DNA from: Sialis fuliginosa
Taxonomy: Eukaryota; Arthropoda; Insecta; Megaloptera; Sialidae
Direction of reading: 5' to 3'
Assembly (NCBI GenBank): GCA_961205875.1
Contig: OY540822.1
Location: 2,916,501 to 2,980,500, forward strand
DNA: 64,000 nucleotides
Position numbers and translations under genes: made by a program. Below, in pieces: positions 1-12,300 of the stretch (the stretch's first letter is position 1; each line of letters starts with the position of its first letter). Below the pieces are notes generated by a model. That model searched no databases, was not told the DNA's origin, and saw nothing but the letters and a program-made list of their open reading frames with translations.

Positions 1-617
1 AATTTCGTGTTTTTTGTAATTTTTAGCTAAACTATCCAAGATAGAACAAAAAGTCAAATGAGAATTTTGTAGTCCGTTTGATGCACTACAAAAAACATTT
101 AGATAAATTTTTTGTATCATTAATATTTTCAAAGTTACAGACCAACAAAATCCTATTTTTCTAATTTTTAGCTTTGTTCAAGTGAACCATCGATAAAAAT
201 ACAAAAAATGTAATTCTTATTTTTTGGTACATCAAATTTGCTACAAAATTGTATAAGAAAGATTCGTTGTCTCCGCAATAGCGTAGAGTAACAAGCCTGA
301 TAAGTCATATTTTCATAATTTTTCATCTATATTTTCTAAATTATTGACGATAGATGACAAATTTCAATTAAAAATTTAAAGTATATTTAATTCTCTAAAA
401 AGTTAGCCTAGAATAATTTTTTACGATATAACTTGCTTAATAAGTCCACAAATATTATTGTTATTTATTTCGTTTTTGGTCTATTGAGGTTATTTAACCA
501 ATCCTCAAGACAACCCTGATTATGTAAACAAATTGAACATGAATTGACACATTCCACTCCCACATATTATTCAAAACAACAAAATTGAATGATTAACAAG
601 TATTTAATATAATAAAA
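1..617. repeat. left terminal inverted repeat of the 7.2-kb transposon
   Basis: Near-perfect reverse complement of 5913-6438 plus 7100-7184. The match ends near the motif GATTAACAAGTATT at about 592-605. No coding sequence is evident here or in the following stretch up to 1248, which presumably holds the promoter and 5' leader of the transposase gene. Confidence 0.9.
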
Positions 618-1248
618 GATCTAATCTTTTGTGATGCTTTTTATTTCTTTTTTCGCATAAGAGAGTATTACCGAAAAATTATTTTTTTTTTAAATACCTC
701 AACATTTTCATGATAGTATTTTTATTTCTATAGTGCGTTTCTATTGTATTTTAAGTTATTATTTTTTTTTCGTATCTATTTATTTATTTATTACCATTGC
801 TGCAAAAAAACATAATTGTTCAAAAAATTACTTTAGTCACATAGTCATCCAGGATAAAACCTTCCATATCTAACCTTTCACAATTTTACATTGTAAAACT
901 TATTACATCTTTACTAATTTTTACGACATATTAAACAATAAAATTTTTTTTTATATTCCATATTTACGTGTTCATATTAATATTAACATTTGTATGGACC
1001 TTTTCACTTTCTGTTAAAAAGAGTTATCATTACTGGCTGAGGTTTAAAGTCAAATTCAAATTTTCTGCAGAATTCTCAACTAACGCCCTCTAAGTATTTA
1101 TTGACTTTTTGCGTAATTGATCAATTATCCGCTTGAAATCGGCAATTAGAGGACTCTATTGTCTTTCATTATAATTGGTCCTTAATTGAGGTTGGTTTTT
1201 TAATGAATCATTATCGTATCAACAATTATACCAGTTTAGTGATGAACA

Positions 1249-4200
1249 ATGTCTTGTAAAACAGGTAAAAATTACATTAACTTGGTTGGGTTCGAGTCAA
1301 AAACTTTAAGTGATTTGAAATTACCCACGAATCGTGATGTTTTATGTTTATTTTTCTATAAACATCGAACAGATAAACTATTCATTCGCGAAAGTGCTAG
1401 ATTTGTTCTGTGTGAGGTTATCAAAGTGTGGAATAAATTCACATTACCAGGAAACAATTCACATCGTTCAATTGGAAAAATTGAAAAATTACATAAAAAC
1501 TGGCAAAAAACTCAAGTACATAAAGCTCGCAAAAAATCTCCCGCACAACAATTGGCCGAAAAAACTTTTATCAAGTCTCTCGACAAACTGTTCGATATTG
1601 CACCGCAGAATGTTTTGACAACATTAAGCTCACCACAAAGGAAAGTTTTGGTTGCTAGTCGGGAAATTTGCAAACGTAGTCAGTTGATAAAGATTTCAGC
1701 CAATATTGAAGATGTACAAAATACATCGACCTTTTGTGTGGAAGACAATTCAAATTTTATTTCGATGGAAAGTGCTGGGACAAATGGAAATACTAATGAA
1801 GTTGATGAAGCAGGTAAAATCGAATGGTTACTCGTTGCTTTTATTTTTAATAATCCATTTTAAAGAATTCTTCTCACAGCAATAACTTTACAATTAATTT
1901 TTAATTTATTATTCTATGAATGATTTTTACTCAGTAAAAAAATTTTCGTCTATTTTAACACTAATATTTGTTTTATTGACTGTTTTTACACAAACTAATG
2001 TTAATTCAACATTCTAGTGTGTTAAATCAATACATGAGAATGTGAAATTCTACACACTAGAGTGTAATATTCTACACAAAAATTTTCATACTTTACGCAA
2101 TGACAAAAATTTTTTTACTGAGTAAATGTACTGTGAATAGTCTATACTAACGTCATAATTTGTATATTCTTCACTTACTTGATAGGCAATTCGCTCACAC
2201 TTTACTAATGCTTTATGTAATACTGTACATTACTGAAAATATACGAGCAATTTCACTCGAAACCAAATATGTGAGTTTTCGGCTATTTAAAATAAAAGTA
2301 ATATTCTATCGTCATTTACAGTAGACCAGAAAGTTGTTAACATTTTCAAATGAGTGTGAGCTTAATGTTTATGGAGTTCTCGCAATTCAAAAGATCTTTT
2401 TTATGAGCTAATAACATTCAATTTTTTTCTTCTTTTTTTTTAATGATTATTTTTCTATAATTTCTATTTATAGTCTCTTTGTTACCTCTTTCACAACATT
2501 CTACCACTTCTACTATATCAATTCAATCAAATCATTCTACTACTTCTGATTTTTTCGATGAGCTACCTGTTGAACCAAAATTAAAAAAATTAAAACTTAT
2601 GACACCAGAAGTGGTTTCGGCAATGGATAGAGTGAACGTGAGTAGTAGACAAGCCACGCATCTTTTTTGCGCATTTGCATCAGCTTTAGGAATCAATTTA
2701 AATGATGTTTCTGTAAGCCACCGTACGATCCATCGAAATCGGATCGAGATAAGAAAAAAGATTGCTGAAGATTTGAAAACTGATCTACGAGTTGCTCAAT
2801 GCGTTGTCATCCACTGGGATGGAAAGTTGCTGCCTGATATTACTGGCCGGGATAAAGTCGAAAAACTTCCAATAATCTTATCGGGTGTCAATACTCAGCA
2901 GTTATTGGGAGTACCAAAACTTGACCGTGGGACTGGTTTAAACCAAGCAATCGCCATCAAGGAAACCATAAATGAGTGGAATATTTCAGATCGGATTAAA
3001 GCTATGTGCTTTGACACATGTGCGACAAATACAGGTAAATGAATTGGTAACGAACATTCACCTGTTCCCAAAAAAATATGTGGATCATTCCACCAAAAGA
3101 TGTCATTTTGATAAGACAATCTTTACCTATTATTTTAAAATTTTTTGAAGGTATTTTTTTTTATTAGAGAGAGAGAGAAATCCTTCAAAAATTAAAACCC
3201 TTACAATTGAGTAATGATTTTTAAAATTTTATTCATTTTTTAAATATTGTTATTTCTTCATTATTCTTATGCAAATAAGTACCAATATTAATAAAATCAC
3301 GTCTGATTTTGTGAAAGCTCCAATATGAGTTAAATCGATTTTATTTGGTAAAATGACGCATATAAAAAAAGCTTTTTTAAAGTTGTAATATTGTTGCTTC
3401 GGGACGACACGGTTGTTCTTAAATATATCATCTAATTTGCCTATTTAAAATTTTTCAAACCAGAATCATGATGTTTCCAATGCCTCGTTTTCTACTTGCA
3501 TCAAGTTACAATTTTAAAGAAACTAACCTTGTGTGCAGAAAATTTTTCAGATCTTGTCATTTATGTTCATTGCATGCAACTAACTTTTAATACTGATTCA
3601 AGAATATATTTTTCGATATTATAGTTTTATAGTTTTATACTTCCGGCTGATGATTGGTAATATTAATATTTTTAATCATTTTTATTTAAGGAGTTGATAA
3701 AGGAACATGCGGCCGATTAGAAAAAATGTTAAAAAAGCCATTATTATATTTGGCATGTCGACATCATGTGTATGAATTGATTTTAAGAAGCGTTGTCGAA
3801 GTTGTTTGGCCAGGAGTAAGTTCTCCTAATGTAGCAATTTTTGTACGATTCCAAAACAATTGGAAAACCATAGACAAAACAAAATTTGAAACTGGTATTC
3901 AGGATTCAATTATAAATGAAAGAATTCACGAAAAAAAAATGAAATAATAAGTTTCATTATTGATCGACTACAGGTATTTAACTTATAATCATTTTTTCTA
4001 ATTATTGACATTTGTACATTAGTTTTAAGAAGGTCATCGTTTTGGTTATTTTGGAGAGTACTTTATGGTTTCGCAATAATGAACTCAAAGACAAAAACAC
4101 CGACGATCATATACCAACTACAAAATATTCTATAACAATCGTAATTGTTTATCGAGCACTATTATTATCTTATCAAATTTTTCTTTTCATTGTCAAAATT

Positions 4201-5448
4201 CTCGTCTACATTTTTAATCAAATGAACCTCTTTCAGAAATAGATTTGAAAATCAACAAATTTTAAAAATTATTTTGATTAATATTAGTTCTGATCAGGCT
4301 GAAAGGAAAACCTGTGAAAAAACTCTGTGTCTCATTTTTATTAGTAGAGAATTTAAGAGTTATAATGCTTTATTTCATCTCGAAATAGCAGCTTTTAATA
4401 AAGTTACATCCTTTCAGAACTCACTATAAAAATTAGAAATTATTTTACTCTCCTAATTTTCTGACTTAGTAGCGTTATTCGCATAGTACTCATTTAAAAC
4501 CGGATCATAGTGTTTTCTTCAAATTATAAATGATAATTACGGTTAATTTATTGATTAATCACAAATCTTGATTCACATCCTCAAAATTCAATTACAAATT
4601 TTATATTTCAGGAAAAGCATGACCGAGACGATTATAAAGAGTTTTTAGAATTGGTGTTGATATTTTTAGGCGGTTCTCCAAAAAATGGAATAAGCTTTAA
4701 AGCTCCAGGACCCAACCACCATGCCAGATGGATGTCAAAAGCTCTGTACGCTTTGAAACTGTTTATGTTTCGAGGACAGTTTCAAATGAATTCCAATGAG
4801 GTAAATGGACTAAGATATGTCTGCTTATTCCTCGTCGAATTTTATGTCATTTCATGGTTTCAAGCACCTTCTGCGATAAAGTCACCTAATCAAGATTTGC
4901 ATATGGTTAAAAAATTATATCAATACCGTTCTGTTCATAAAAAAATTGCTGACGCAGCAAGCTCGACATTATTAAGACATTTATGGTATTTATCCGAAGA
5001 GTTAGTCGGTTTAGCGTTATTTGATGACAGTGTACCCTTAGAAATTAAAAGGCAAACCGTAGCTGCAATGAAAGTGCGAAACAGTAATGCTGCAAACTCG
5101 AAAAAGTTTATTGCCAAAGATATAAGCTTGTTATTATCGAAAAGTCTCTGTGATTTTGCCAGCAAGCAATCATTGCTTTTATTTCAACAGTTTGAATTAC
5201 CGCATCAATTCATCGACAAGGATGCAGATCTCTGGGCATGTGATCAAAATTATTTACACTGTAAATCAGTGCTGTCTGACTTACAAGTGATTAATGATCT
5301 CGCTGAACGAGGCGTAGCATTAATTCAGGAGTACAACAACTGTTTGACCAGGAGTGAAGAACAAAGGCAATATTTATTGCAAGTTGTTGAAGAGCATAGG
5401 AAAAAATTTCCTAACGTTACTAAGAGTTACTACATTACTAAGTTATAA
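1249..5448 (+). CDS. four-exon DDE-like transposase of the 7.2-kb transposon, one frameshift
   Basis: Four exons can be read with canonical GT-AG introns and consistent phase: 1249-1813, 2474-3034, 3691-3973 and 4612-5448, giving about 749 codons. Exon 1 encodes a basic N-terminal region. Exon 2 holds VVIHWDGKLLPD and, near its end, MCFDTCATNTG, whose acidic residues are candidates for the first two catalytic positions. Exon 3 carries LLYLACRHHVYEL. Exon 4 has APGPNHHARWMSKALYALK, a later FYVISWFQAP and the C-terminal NDLAERGVALIQEYN. The frame breaks in exon 3 at a run of nine A residues (3931-3939); one base more or less there decides whether the gene is open. Catalytic roles are inferred from motif style. 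The gene is the only one in the element and is presumably the mobilising enzyme. Confidence 0.75.
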
Positions 5449-5912
5449 ACCAAATGCGTTTAAATGTCGGGAAATATAAGAGATCTGGTTTTTATATAGA
5501 AAACTTGTAATTTTGCCGGCATTATCCGATTTATGAGTGTGAATCTAAATATAGTTTTATAAATAACAATTATTTACTTGTAGTAAATTACTTCAATAAA
5601 GGCTCAATTTTTCAAAAATACCTTTTCTTATTCTTATGCATTCTGTTGAAACTAGTTGCTCCTCGAATTAGTTTTTTATACTGTGTATTTAATTCTTAAC
5701 CATTCATCCGAAAATTCAGTTAATCCTGCAGACTATCCCTAAAACTTTCTGCTGTAGATTATGATTAATAGCCTTCAAAAATTTTATTATTGGAACATTA
5801 AAACGCTTTTCTAACTCAATACAGAATTTAGCATGTTTTTAAGTTTGAAAAATAGAAGATCGTTTGAAACAGAAAAGGATTACGAAGTCCTAGAAAGAAT
5901 TTGATGTTTGAT

Positions 5913-7184
5913 TATATCGAATACTTGTTAATCATTCAATTTTGTTGTTTTGAATAATATGTGGGAGTGGAATATGTCAATTCATGTTCAATTTGTTTAC
6001 ATAATCAGGGTTGTCTTGAGGATTGGTTAAATAACCTCAATAGACCAAAAACGAAATAAATAACAATAATATTTGTGGACTTATTAAGCAAGTTATATCG
6101 TAAAAAATTATTCTAGGCTAACTTTTTAGAGAATTAAATATACTTTAAATTTTTAATTGAAATTTGTCATCTATCGTCAATAATTTAGAAAATATAGATT
6201 AAAAATTATGAAAATATGACTTATCAGGTTTGTTACTCTACGCTATTGCGGAGACAACGAATCTTTCTTATACAATTTTGTAGCAAATTTGATGTACCAA
6301 AAAATAAGAATTAAATTTTTTGTATTTTTATCGATGGTTCACTTGAACAAAGCTAAAAATTAGAAAAATAGGATTTTGTTGGTCTGTAACTTTGAAAATA
6401 TTAATGATACAAAAAATTTATCTAAATGTTTTTTGTAGTAGACTTGTGTAGTTCACGAACGAACTAGTTCAAAAGAGCGCTCCCACACGAGAACTAGAGG
6501 AACTAGTTCGTATGCGCTCCGTTCTTTTAGTTCAATAGTTCCCGATACACTTCAAATACACTGTTCTAAAAATGAGATTGTACGATTTTTATGTTTAATA
6601 ATTTATGTTTTCAATTCTTTATTACTAATTTGGATTTATTTTACTAAAGATATATTATATTAAATTTTTTTGGTTCACATGAATGCAATATGTCTTTCAA
6701 AAGGACGTGATTTTTATACTATTTTATGACAATCATCAAAAAGGAATGTCACAGATTTTAATGAAATTTAAATATATTGCTTATATTACTCTACAGTAAA
6801 TAATGTTTCAAAATATTCATATATATCGAGGGTTCGATTTAAAAAAAAGAAGATTATTGCAAATATATACATTTAAAAATATCGATCTTGTCTATAAATT
6901 AATAACGAATTCAAAATTGCAGCAGTTTGCATTTCTATTCAATCCAATATATCTAAATCAATAAATTATGTCATCGTATAGTTCGGAAAAAAATTCTATG
7001 AACTAAAAGAACTAGAAGAACGAACTAGTTCTTTAAAGATTACTGAACTATAGGGAGCGCTCTCTGTCATGAACTAAAATGCCCAACTCTATTTTGTAGT
7101 GCATCAAACGGACTACAAAATTGTCATTTGACTTTTTGTTCTATCTTGGATAGTTTAGCTAAAAATTACAAAAAACACGAAATT
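5913..7184. repeat. right terminal inverted repeat, split by a nested MITE
   Basis: Reverse complement of 1-617, in two pieces: 5913-6438 and 7100-7184. The break is the insertion of a 653-bp element at 6439-7091. Between the gene's stop codon at 5448 and this repeat there is about 460 bp of AT-rich sequence, presumably the gene's 3' region. Confidence 0.9.
6439..7091. mobile_element. hAT-type MITE nested in the transposon terminus
   Basis: The insertion is flanked by the perfect 8-bp duplication TTTTGTAG (6431-6438 and 7092-7099). Its ends are TAGACTTG and CAACTCTA, imperfect inverted repeats that continue into subterminal AGTTC-rich motifs (GAACTAGTTC at both ends). An 8-bp duplication with TAGA-like termini is the hAT signature. 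It has no coding capacity, so it depended on a transposase elsewhere. Confidence 0.85.
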
Positions 7185-7257
7185 TGGGGAAAATTGATAC
7201 TGTAAAGCTTTATAAAAAGTCAGGCTTCGATGGTAGCAATATGACCCAATGAAATTT

Positions 7258-7520
7258 TTTGTTCAAAATTTAATCCCCAATAAGGTCTGATAGTTTATTT
7301 TACGAAAAAATAAAATCTTCAGACGTTGCGAAAGTAAAAATGAAAAAAAAAATTTTTTCCCGTGTTATTTAAATGGGAAAAACTTCAAAATCGATGGAGG
7401 ACCTCTTAAAATTAAAATTAAGAACTCTCCTTTGGACAGGTCTTTTGTTTCGACATCTTCGACGATATTTTGAGCGGAAAAAGAAAAAAAAAATATCGTC
7501 TTTTTTTGGCACACCCTAAT
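7258..7520 (-). repeat. fragment of an interspersed repeat ending ACATTAGGGTG
   Basis: On the minus strand this begins ACATTAGGGTGTGCC and runs into an A/T-rich body with no reading frame. A similar terminus, ACATTAGGGTGGTCC, occurs on the plus strand at about 27592. I infer a shared dispersed repeat family; its other end is not identified. Confidence 0.4.
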
Positions 7521-7527
7521 GTACAAC

Positions 7528-7866
7528 GATCTACAAAGATCAACAACGATCTGCAAAGATCTACAACGATCTGCAAAGATCTACAACGATCTATAAAGAT
7601 CATGATCTGCAAAGATCTGCAATGATCTACAAAGATCAACAGCGATCTACAAAGATCTGCAACGACCTACAACTATCTGCAAAGATTTACAACGATCTAT
7701 TAAGATCACGATCTGCAAAGATCTACAACGAACTACAAAGATTTACAATTAACTGCAAAGACCTACAACGATTTACAACGATCTGCAAAGATCACGATCT
7801 ACAAAGATCTACAGAGATCTACAACTATCTGCAAAGACCTACAACGACCTACAAAGATCTGATTTG
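7528..7866 (+). repeat. 10-bp minisatellite, consensus GATCTRCAAM
   Basis: About 34 head-to-tail units of mostly ten bases, GATCTACAAA alternating with GATCTGCAAC, so that a 20-bp higher-order period shows in places. A few units are shortened to GATCAC or GATCAT and restore phase afterwards. Reading frames through it are by-products of the repeat and not genes. Confidence 0.9.
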
Positions 7867-8944
7867 TTCCAAAATGAAGATCAACCGAGACCTGATTTGA
7901 TCACTTCAGATCTGAAATTTTTTCCCGGGTATTATTGATAACAACTATTTTGGTCGTACGGCCAACCGGAAAGGAGATATTACGAAAAACCCGTTTATTT
8001 TTGACAAAACTAAATTTAAAAAATGTCTATGCTATTTATTTAATTGTGGTTTATTAATATTAATTAATATTTAAAACAAGTTCTGGTTAAAGTCTATATA
8101 TTCGTATACAGCTAATTTGCTAGCTAGCAAGCACTTTCAACTCAGATATCAAGCATATATGACAGTTCTTTTGGAGTTTGTTGAAGTCTTTGACAAGTTT
8201 CGCACACGCGTTGTAGGTAAATACCAACGATATTAAAACAGTGGTGATATTATGAAAATTATTTTGTACGGTGAAAGATGCCAACTGTGTTACAATTAGT
8301 TGAAGTGTCACTGTTCTAAATTCCATAACTAATCCATAGATACTATTACAGAATTAATACCCCATTTGAAAGTAATTGCAAATTTTGCTAGCTCCTTTAT
8401 AATACCGGACATTAGTTGCTATATTGTTCTGGTGTGAGAGCTGACTAATTATAAGACTTGAACCGGAATTAATATAATTTTCGGTTCGGGTTTAGGTTCA
8501 AAAACCGTTATTTTTTTAGGGTTCAGGTTCGGGTTCGGGTTCAAGTTTGTAATTGAAAAAAAATTATTTTGTTCGAAAAAAAAATTATAATTAACAAATA
8601 AAATATTTTATTTTTATTTATAAATTAATCTTAAATATAAAATTTCACTCTTCTACGATTTGTCATATTTAAGTTACAGTGCTTACAGACCAACAGACAA
8701 ACACACAGACATCATGGTGAAAATAGTCAGAATGGATTCAAGGAAGGTCAAAATACAATACTTTCTTACAGGGTTTTTTTTGTAATTTAACATGGTGGAA
8801 CAGCATTTCGGTACCTTTTTTCATGGCATTATAAAAGCTGCTTTAAAATTAATTTAAATAATATTTTAATATAATTTTCTTTAGTAAGAAGCTTAACAAG
8901 AAGTGAGTTCCGGCACCTTTTTGTTTAAAAAAAAGCAATGTTTG
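7867..8944. other. intergenic AT-rich sequence, no recognisable gene
   Basis: I see no supported coding region. There is a short GGTTCGGGTTCGGGTTC-like simple stretch near 8485-8545 and otherwise unremarkable AT-rich sequence. A 68-codon minus-strand frame (8120-8326) has no recognisable motif and is not called. Confidence 0.5.
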
Positions 8945-9283
8945 CAGTGGCGTAGGAACGGGGGGGGGGGGGGTTTTGGGGTCGGAACCCCCCCCGAAAT
9001 AATCAATGTTCTTAAAATACATGAAATTATCATTACAATTTTGAATGGAATGACCTTTTTTTTGTGATTATACCCCCCCCCGAAATAGTAAATATATATA
9101 TATATATATATCTTCGATAACTACGTATTAATTAATTTTCAATTGTGTGACCTTTTTTTTTTAGAAATTAAATATTTTAGATCATTCGATTAAAAATTAT
9201 AATAATAATTATAAAAATAATTTTAAGAGCCCCAAGCTTAACCCCCCCCCCCCCCTCCGAAAATTTTTCTTACTACGCCACTG
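8945..9283. mobile_element. hAT-type MITE, CAGTGGCGTAG family, copy A
   Basis: Terminal inverted repeats CAGTGGCGTAG and CTACGCCACTG enclose 339 bp. The flanks AATGTTTG (8937-8944) and AATGCTTG (9284-9291) form an 8-bp target duplication with one mismatch. Just inside each end lies a G or C homopolymer of roughly 12-16 bases, and the middle is AT-rich. It is related to the copy at 32105-32531, which lies in the opposite orientation. Confidence 0.85.
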
Positions 9284-9930
9284 AATGCTTGTACCCATGT
9301 TTATTTCGTATACATGTGTATAAGAAAGTAAATAGAGCCCTCACGTATTCCACTACCCACAAAACTCCACTCTTTAAATTTGGCACTGTTTGTAGGACTT
9401 TCTTATATGGACGCAAATATTTAGAATTAAATGTTTGGTTTACATTACACAGCTGCCAAGTATTTTAGAGTAGAAATTATTAAAACTAGATTTTTTATAC
9501 AGGGTGATTTACAACTAGTGTACAAAATTTGCCAGTAGATCGAGGATGTAATTTTAAGCAAAAGACCTTATTTGAACCTACATATGTCCGGAAATTTTTC
9601 CTAAAGGAGTTATAGTCTTTTACCCAAAATTTGTATTTATTTAATATCTAGAGAACACATTGTGCTACAGTTATGAAATTTGATACAGGGTTTGGTATTA
9701 ATACGTGTTATCGTTTTCCAGTATCAAATAATAATAATTTAGACCAGGGGTGTATGGGGGCCAGAATTTCAAAATATCTGTCTTTGTTTGATACATGGAG
9801 AAATGATTTAAATATTATAATAATCAAATGGGAGGAGCCTACTAAGTTTGTGATAAACGAAAATGAATACAAACTGCAAGACCATTAAAGAAAACTTAAC
9901 AAAAATTTTATCAACTGCCACAAGTAACTA
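9284..9930 (+). other. non-coding stretch ahead of the non-LTR ORF2
   Basis: The stretch includes a dispersed-repeat-like block starting TACAGGGTGATTTACAACT near 9499. A 71-codon frame (9673-9888) lies directly upstream of ORF2. It could be the tail of the retroelement's 5' region, but it has no zinc knuckle or other motif, so I do not call a product. Confidence 0.35.
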
Positions 9931-11706
9931 TGAAGAAGAAGAATATTAGATTTTTACAGTGGAATTCTAGGTCTATAGTTCCAAACAAAAATAATTTAGA
10001 ACAGTTTTTAAAACATCACAAAATTGACGTCGCGACATTTCAGAAACATGGCTTGTACCCAATAGAGATTTTAATATTAGTAATTATAATATTGTAAGAA
10101 ACGATCGCATGGATGGCTATGGGGGTGTGGCGATATTATTAGAAAGAAAGTTGAAATATCAAGTAATTACTAATTTTTATCCTTCTATAGAATATTGTGC
10201 AGTTAAATTAGAAGCACTCAGTTATGAGATAATAGCCACATCAATATATAGACGGCCAAATTGTCCAATAATAGCCAGGGAATGGAATGCGTATCTACAA
10301 AATATCGATATTCCAATAATATTGGCAGGAGATTTTAATGTACACCACGGGAGTTGGGGATGTGAATCTGTAGATACATACGGAAGAGCAGTTATAGATA
10401 TAGTTGACCATAATAATCTAGTTATTCTAAATGATGACTCACTAACATTAATCACAGCCCCAAACCAAAAATAAATCAGCCATAGATCTAACTATTATGT
10501 CTCCAGAATTAGCCGCAAGCACGTCATGGTCAGTAAGTGATGAACCTCTAGGATCAGACCATTTACCCATTATTTTTACTATAGGAAGTCAACAAGAGGA
10601 AACCGTATTTATAGAACCAACTCAAAAATGGAAGATTAACAAGGCGGACTGGGATAAGTATAGATACACAATTAACAGACTAATTGAAAATGTTGAATTG
10701 AATGTTAATACAACTATAAAAAATGAACAACTTTCAAACGTCATTAACACAGCAGCAGAAGTGAGTATGCCAAAGAAAGTACCAAACTATATTAAACATT
10801 TTCCCGCTCATTGGTGGGATGAAGAGTGTACTGAAATAAACCAGAAAAAGAAGCATACTTTCAAAAAATACAATAAACAAAGAAACGAAGAAAATTTTAT
10901 AGCACTCAAAAAAGTAATGGCGGAGTCTAAAAAACTGTTCAACAACAAAAAAAGAGAAAAATGGAAAGAATTATGTAATAAAATAAGCAAAGATACACCA
11001 ATAAAAGAATTCTGGATGGAAATTAACAGATTTAGACACAAATACAAAAGAACAAAAGAAAAGACAAAAGAAACAAATTGGATTGACGATCTCCTTAACC
11101 GATTAGCGCCTCCGTCAGTAATGAACAAGCCTTCAGTTCATCAAAATAATTCAGAAAATCACTTTCTGCTAAAAAAAATTGACATAAGAGAATTCATGAT
11201 AGCTTTAAAAACATCATCCAATACCGCTCCGGGATACGATCAGATACATTACAAAATGATAAGTGAGCTATCAGAAAATGCAAAAACAATTCTGTTGGCA
11301 ATTTTAAACGAAGTGTGGTTCGAAAATAAATTCATAGAAGATCTTAAAACAGCAGTCGTAGTCCCTATCCTAAAACCTGACAAAAGCCCTAATATCAGTA
11401 CATCTTATAGACTATAGACAATAACATTGCTATCCTGTGTGACAAAGACCCTGGAGAGGATAGTGAAATTCAGATTTGAATGGTGGGTAGAAAATCAAGA
11501 ACTATTAAATGACAGTATATATGGTTTCAGAAAAGGTAAAAGTACTACCCATGCTCTAGTCGAATTGACTACAGATATACACAAAACAAACACTGACAAT
11601 GGTTATTTAGCAGCAGCCTTTGTAGATATAACTAGTGCATATGACTCTGTAATACCAGACATATTAGGTCAAAAACTACTACAGATGGGGACTCCGCCCA
11701 ATTTTA
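9931..11706 (+). pseudogene. non-LTR retrotransposon ORF2 (APE endonuclease and partial reverse transcriptase), broken
   Basis: From an ATG at 9931 the sequence encodes an apurinic-type endonuclease: FLQWNSRSI at the start, then AGDFNVHHGSWG and LGSDHLPIIF. A linker carries HWWDEECTE. The reverse transcriptase begins with TAPGYDQIHYKMI and reaches GFRKGKSTTHALVEL and FVDITSAYDSV, then stops near MGTPPNF before the catalytic F/Y-x-D-D box. The layout fits the Jockey/I/R1-like elements. Lesions: frame changes near 10040 and in an A-run near 10467, and a TAG stop at about 11415 beside a short TATAGAC duplication. The 3' half is missing. It is not functional. Confidence 0.85.
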
Positions 11707-11811
11707 GTAAAAAAAATAAAAGTTCTGAAATTCAATTTGATTCTGATAACTATAAGAAAGCTAAAAAATTAAAAATATGAACCAATACTTATATCTATAA
11801 TTATATTTGAA

Positions 11812-12300
11812 GAAAAATCGACTTGAACATTCAAATCATGTTTTGACTAAAAAAATTTTTTTTGGGAATATTTTGGGTTACGCCAACAGAGAGAGGAGGA
11901 AAAAATCTATCGATTTATGTCTTTAGAATATTTTTCCAGCATTTATTTAGCGATTGTGAGCAAGTTGCAAAGGTGCACGGAAAATAGCTCCGCGCGCGCT
12001 GACCCGCGCTCTTTCCTCTCGATATTTTTCATACTTCTGATCATTTCTCCATCCTGGAAAATACGGTTTTCGATAGATTTTTGCCTCCTCTTTCGATTGG
12101 TGAAGTTTATTTTGAAATCGGAAGACATATATTTGAGATAAATTGACTTAAACATTCAAGTTGAGTTTTGACCTTGAAAAATTTTTTTGGGAATTTTTTA
12201 AGTTACACCACTAGAAAGAAGAGGAAAAAATCTATCGATCTATGCCCTTGGATTTTTTTTGGCATCTAGTAAGCGTTTGTGAGCGAGCTAAAAATACGAC
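11812..12300 (+). repeat. two diverged direct repeat copies
   Basis: The block starting near 11812 (GACTTGAACATTCAA, then GGAGGAAAAAATCTATCGAT) is repeated from about 12135 (GACTTAAACATTCAA, then GAGGAAAAAATCTATCGAT), an offset of about 320 bp. Each copy continues into a segment with a GTGAGC motif. This looks like two units of a satellite or an internal duplication of an unknown repeat. A CG-rich stretch follows at 12310-12480. No gene is supported. Confidence 0.65.

Larger units (their letters stand above)
1..7184 (+). mobile_element. DNA transposon with ~615-bp terminal inverted repeats and a DDE-like transposase gene
   Basis: The first 617 bases return in reverse complement at the other end (5913-6438, then 7100-7184 after an interruption by a smaller element). 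The outermost bases AATTTCGTG pair with CACGAAATT at 7176-7184. Between the arms lies one multi-exon gene on the plus strand. Because the window opens at the first base of the repeat, the true left end and the target duplication may lie just outside. I do not assign a superfamily: the gene resembles a large DDE-like family I recall from arthropod and cnidarian genomes, but I cannot name it with confidence. Confidence 0.85.

Noticed and set aside
7528..7866. Possible CRISPR-like array
   Set aside because: The units are contiguous 10-mers without spacers, in a eukaryotic sequence.
7418..7900. Frames on both strands through the GATC minisatellite
   Set aside because: They are translations of a 10-bp repeat, with no start context or motif.
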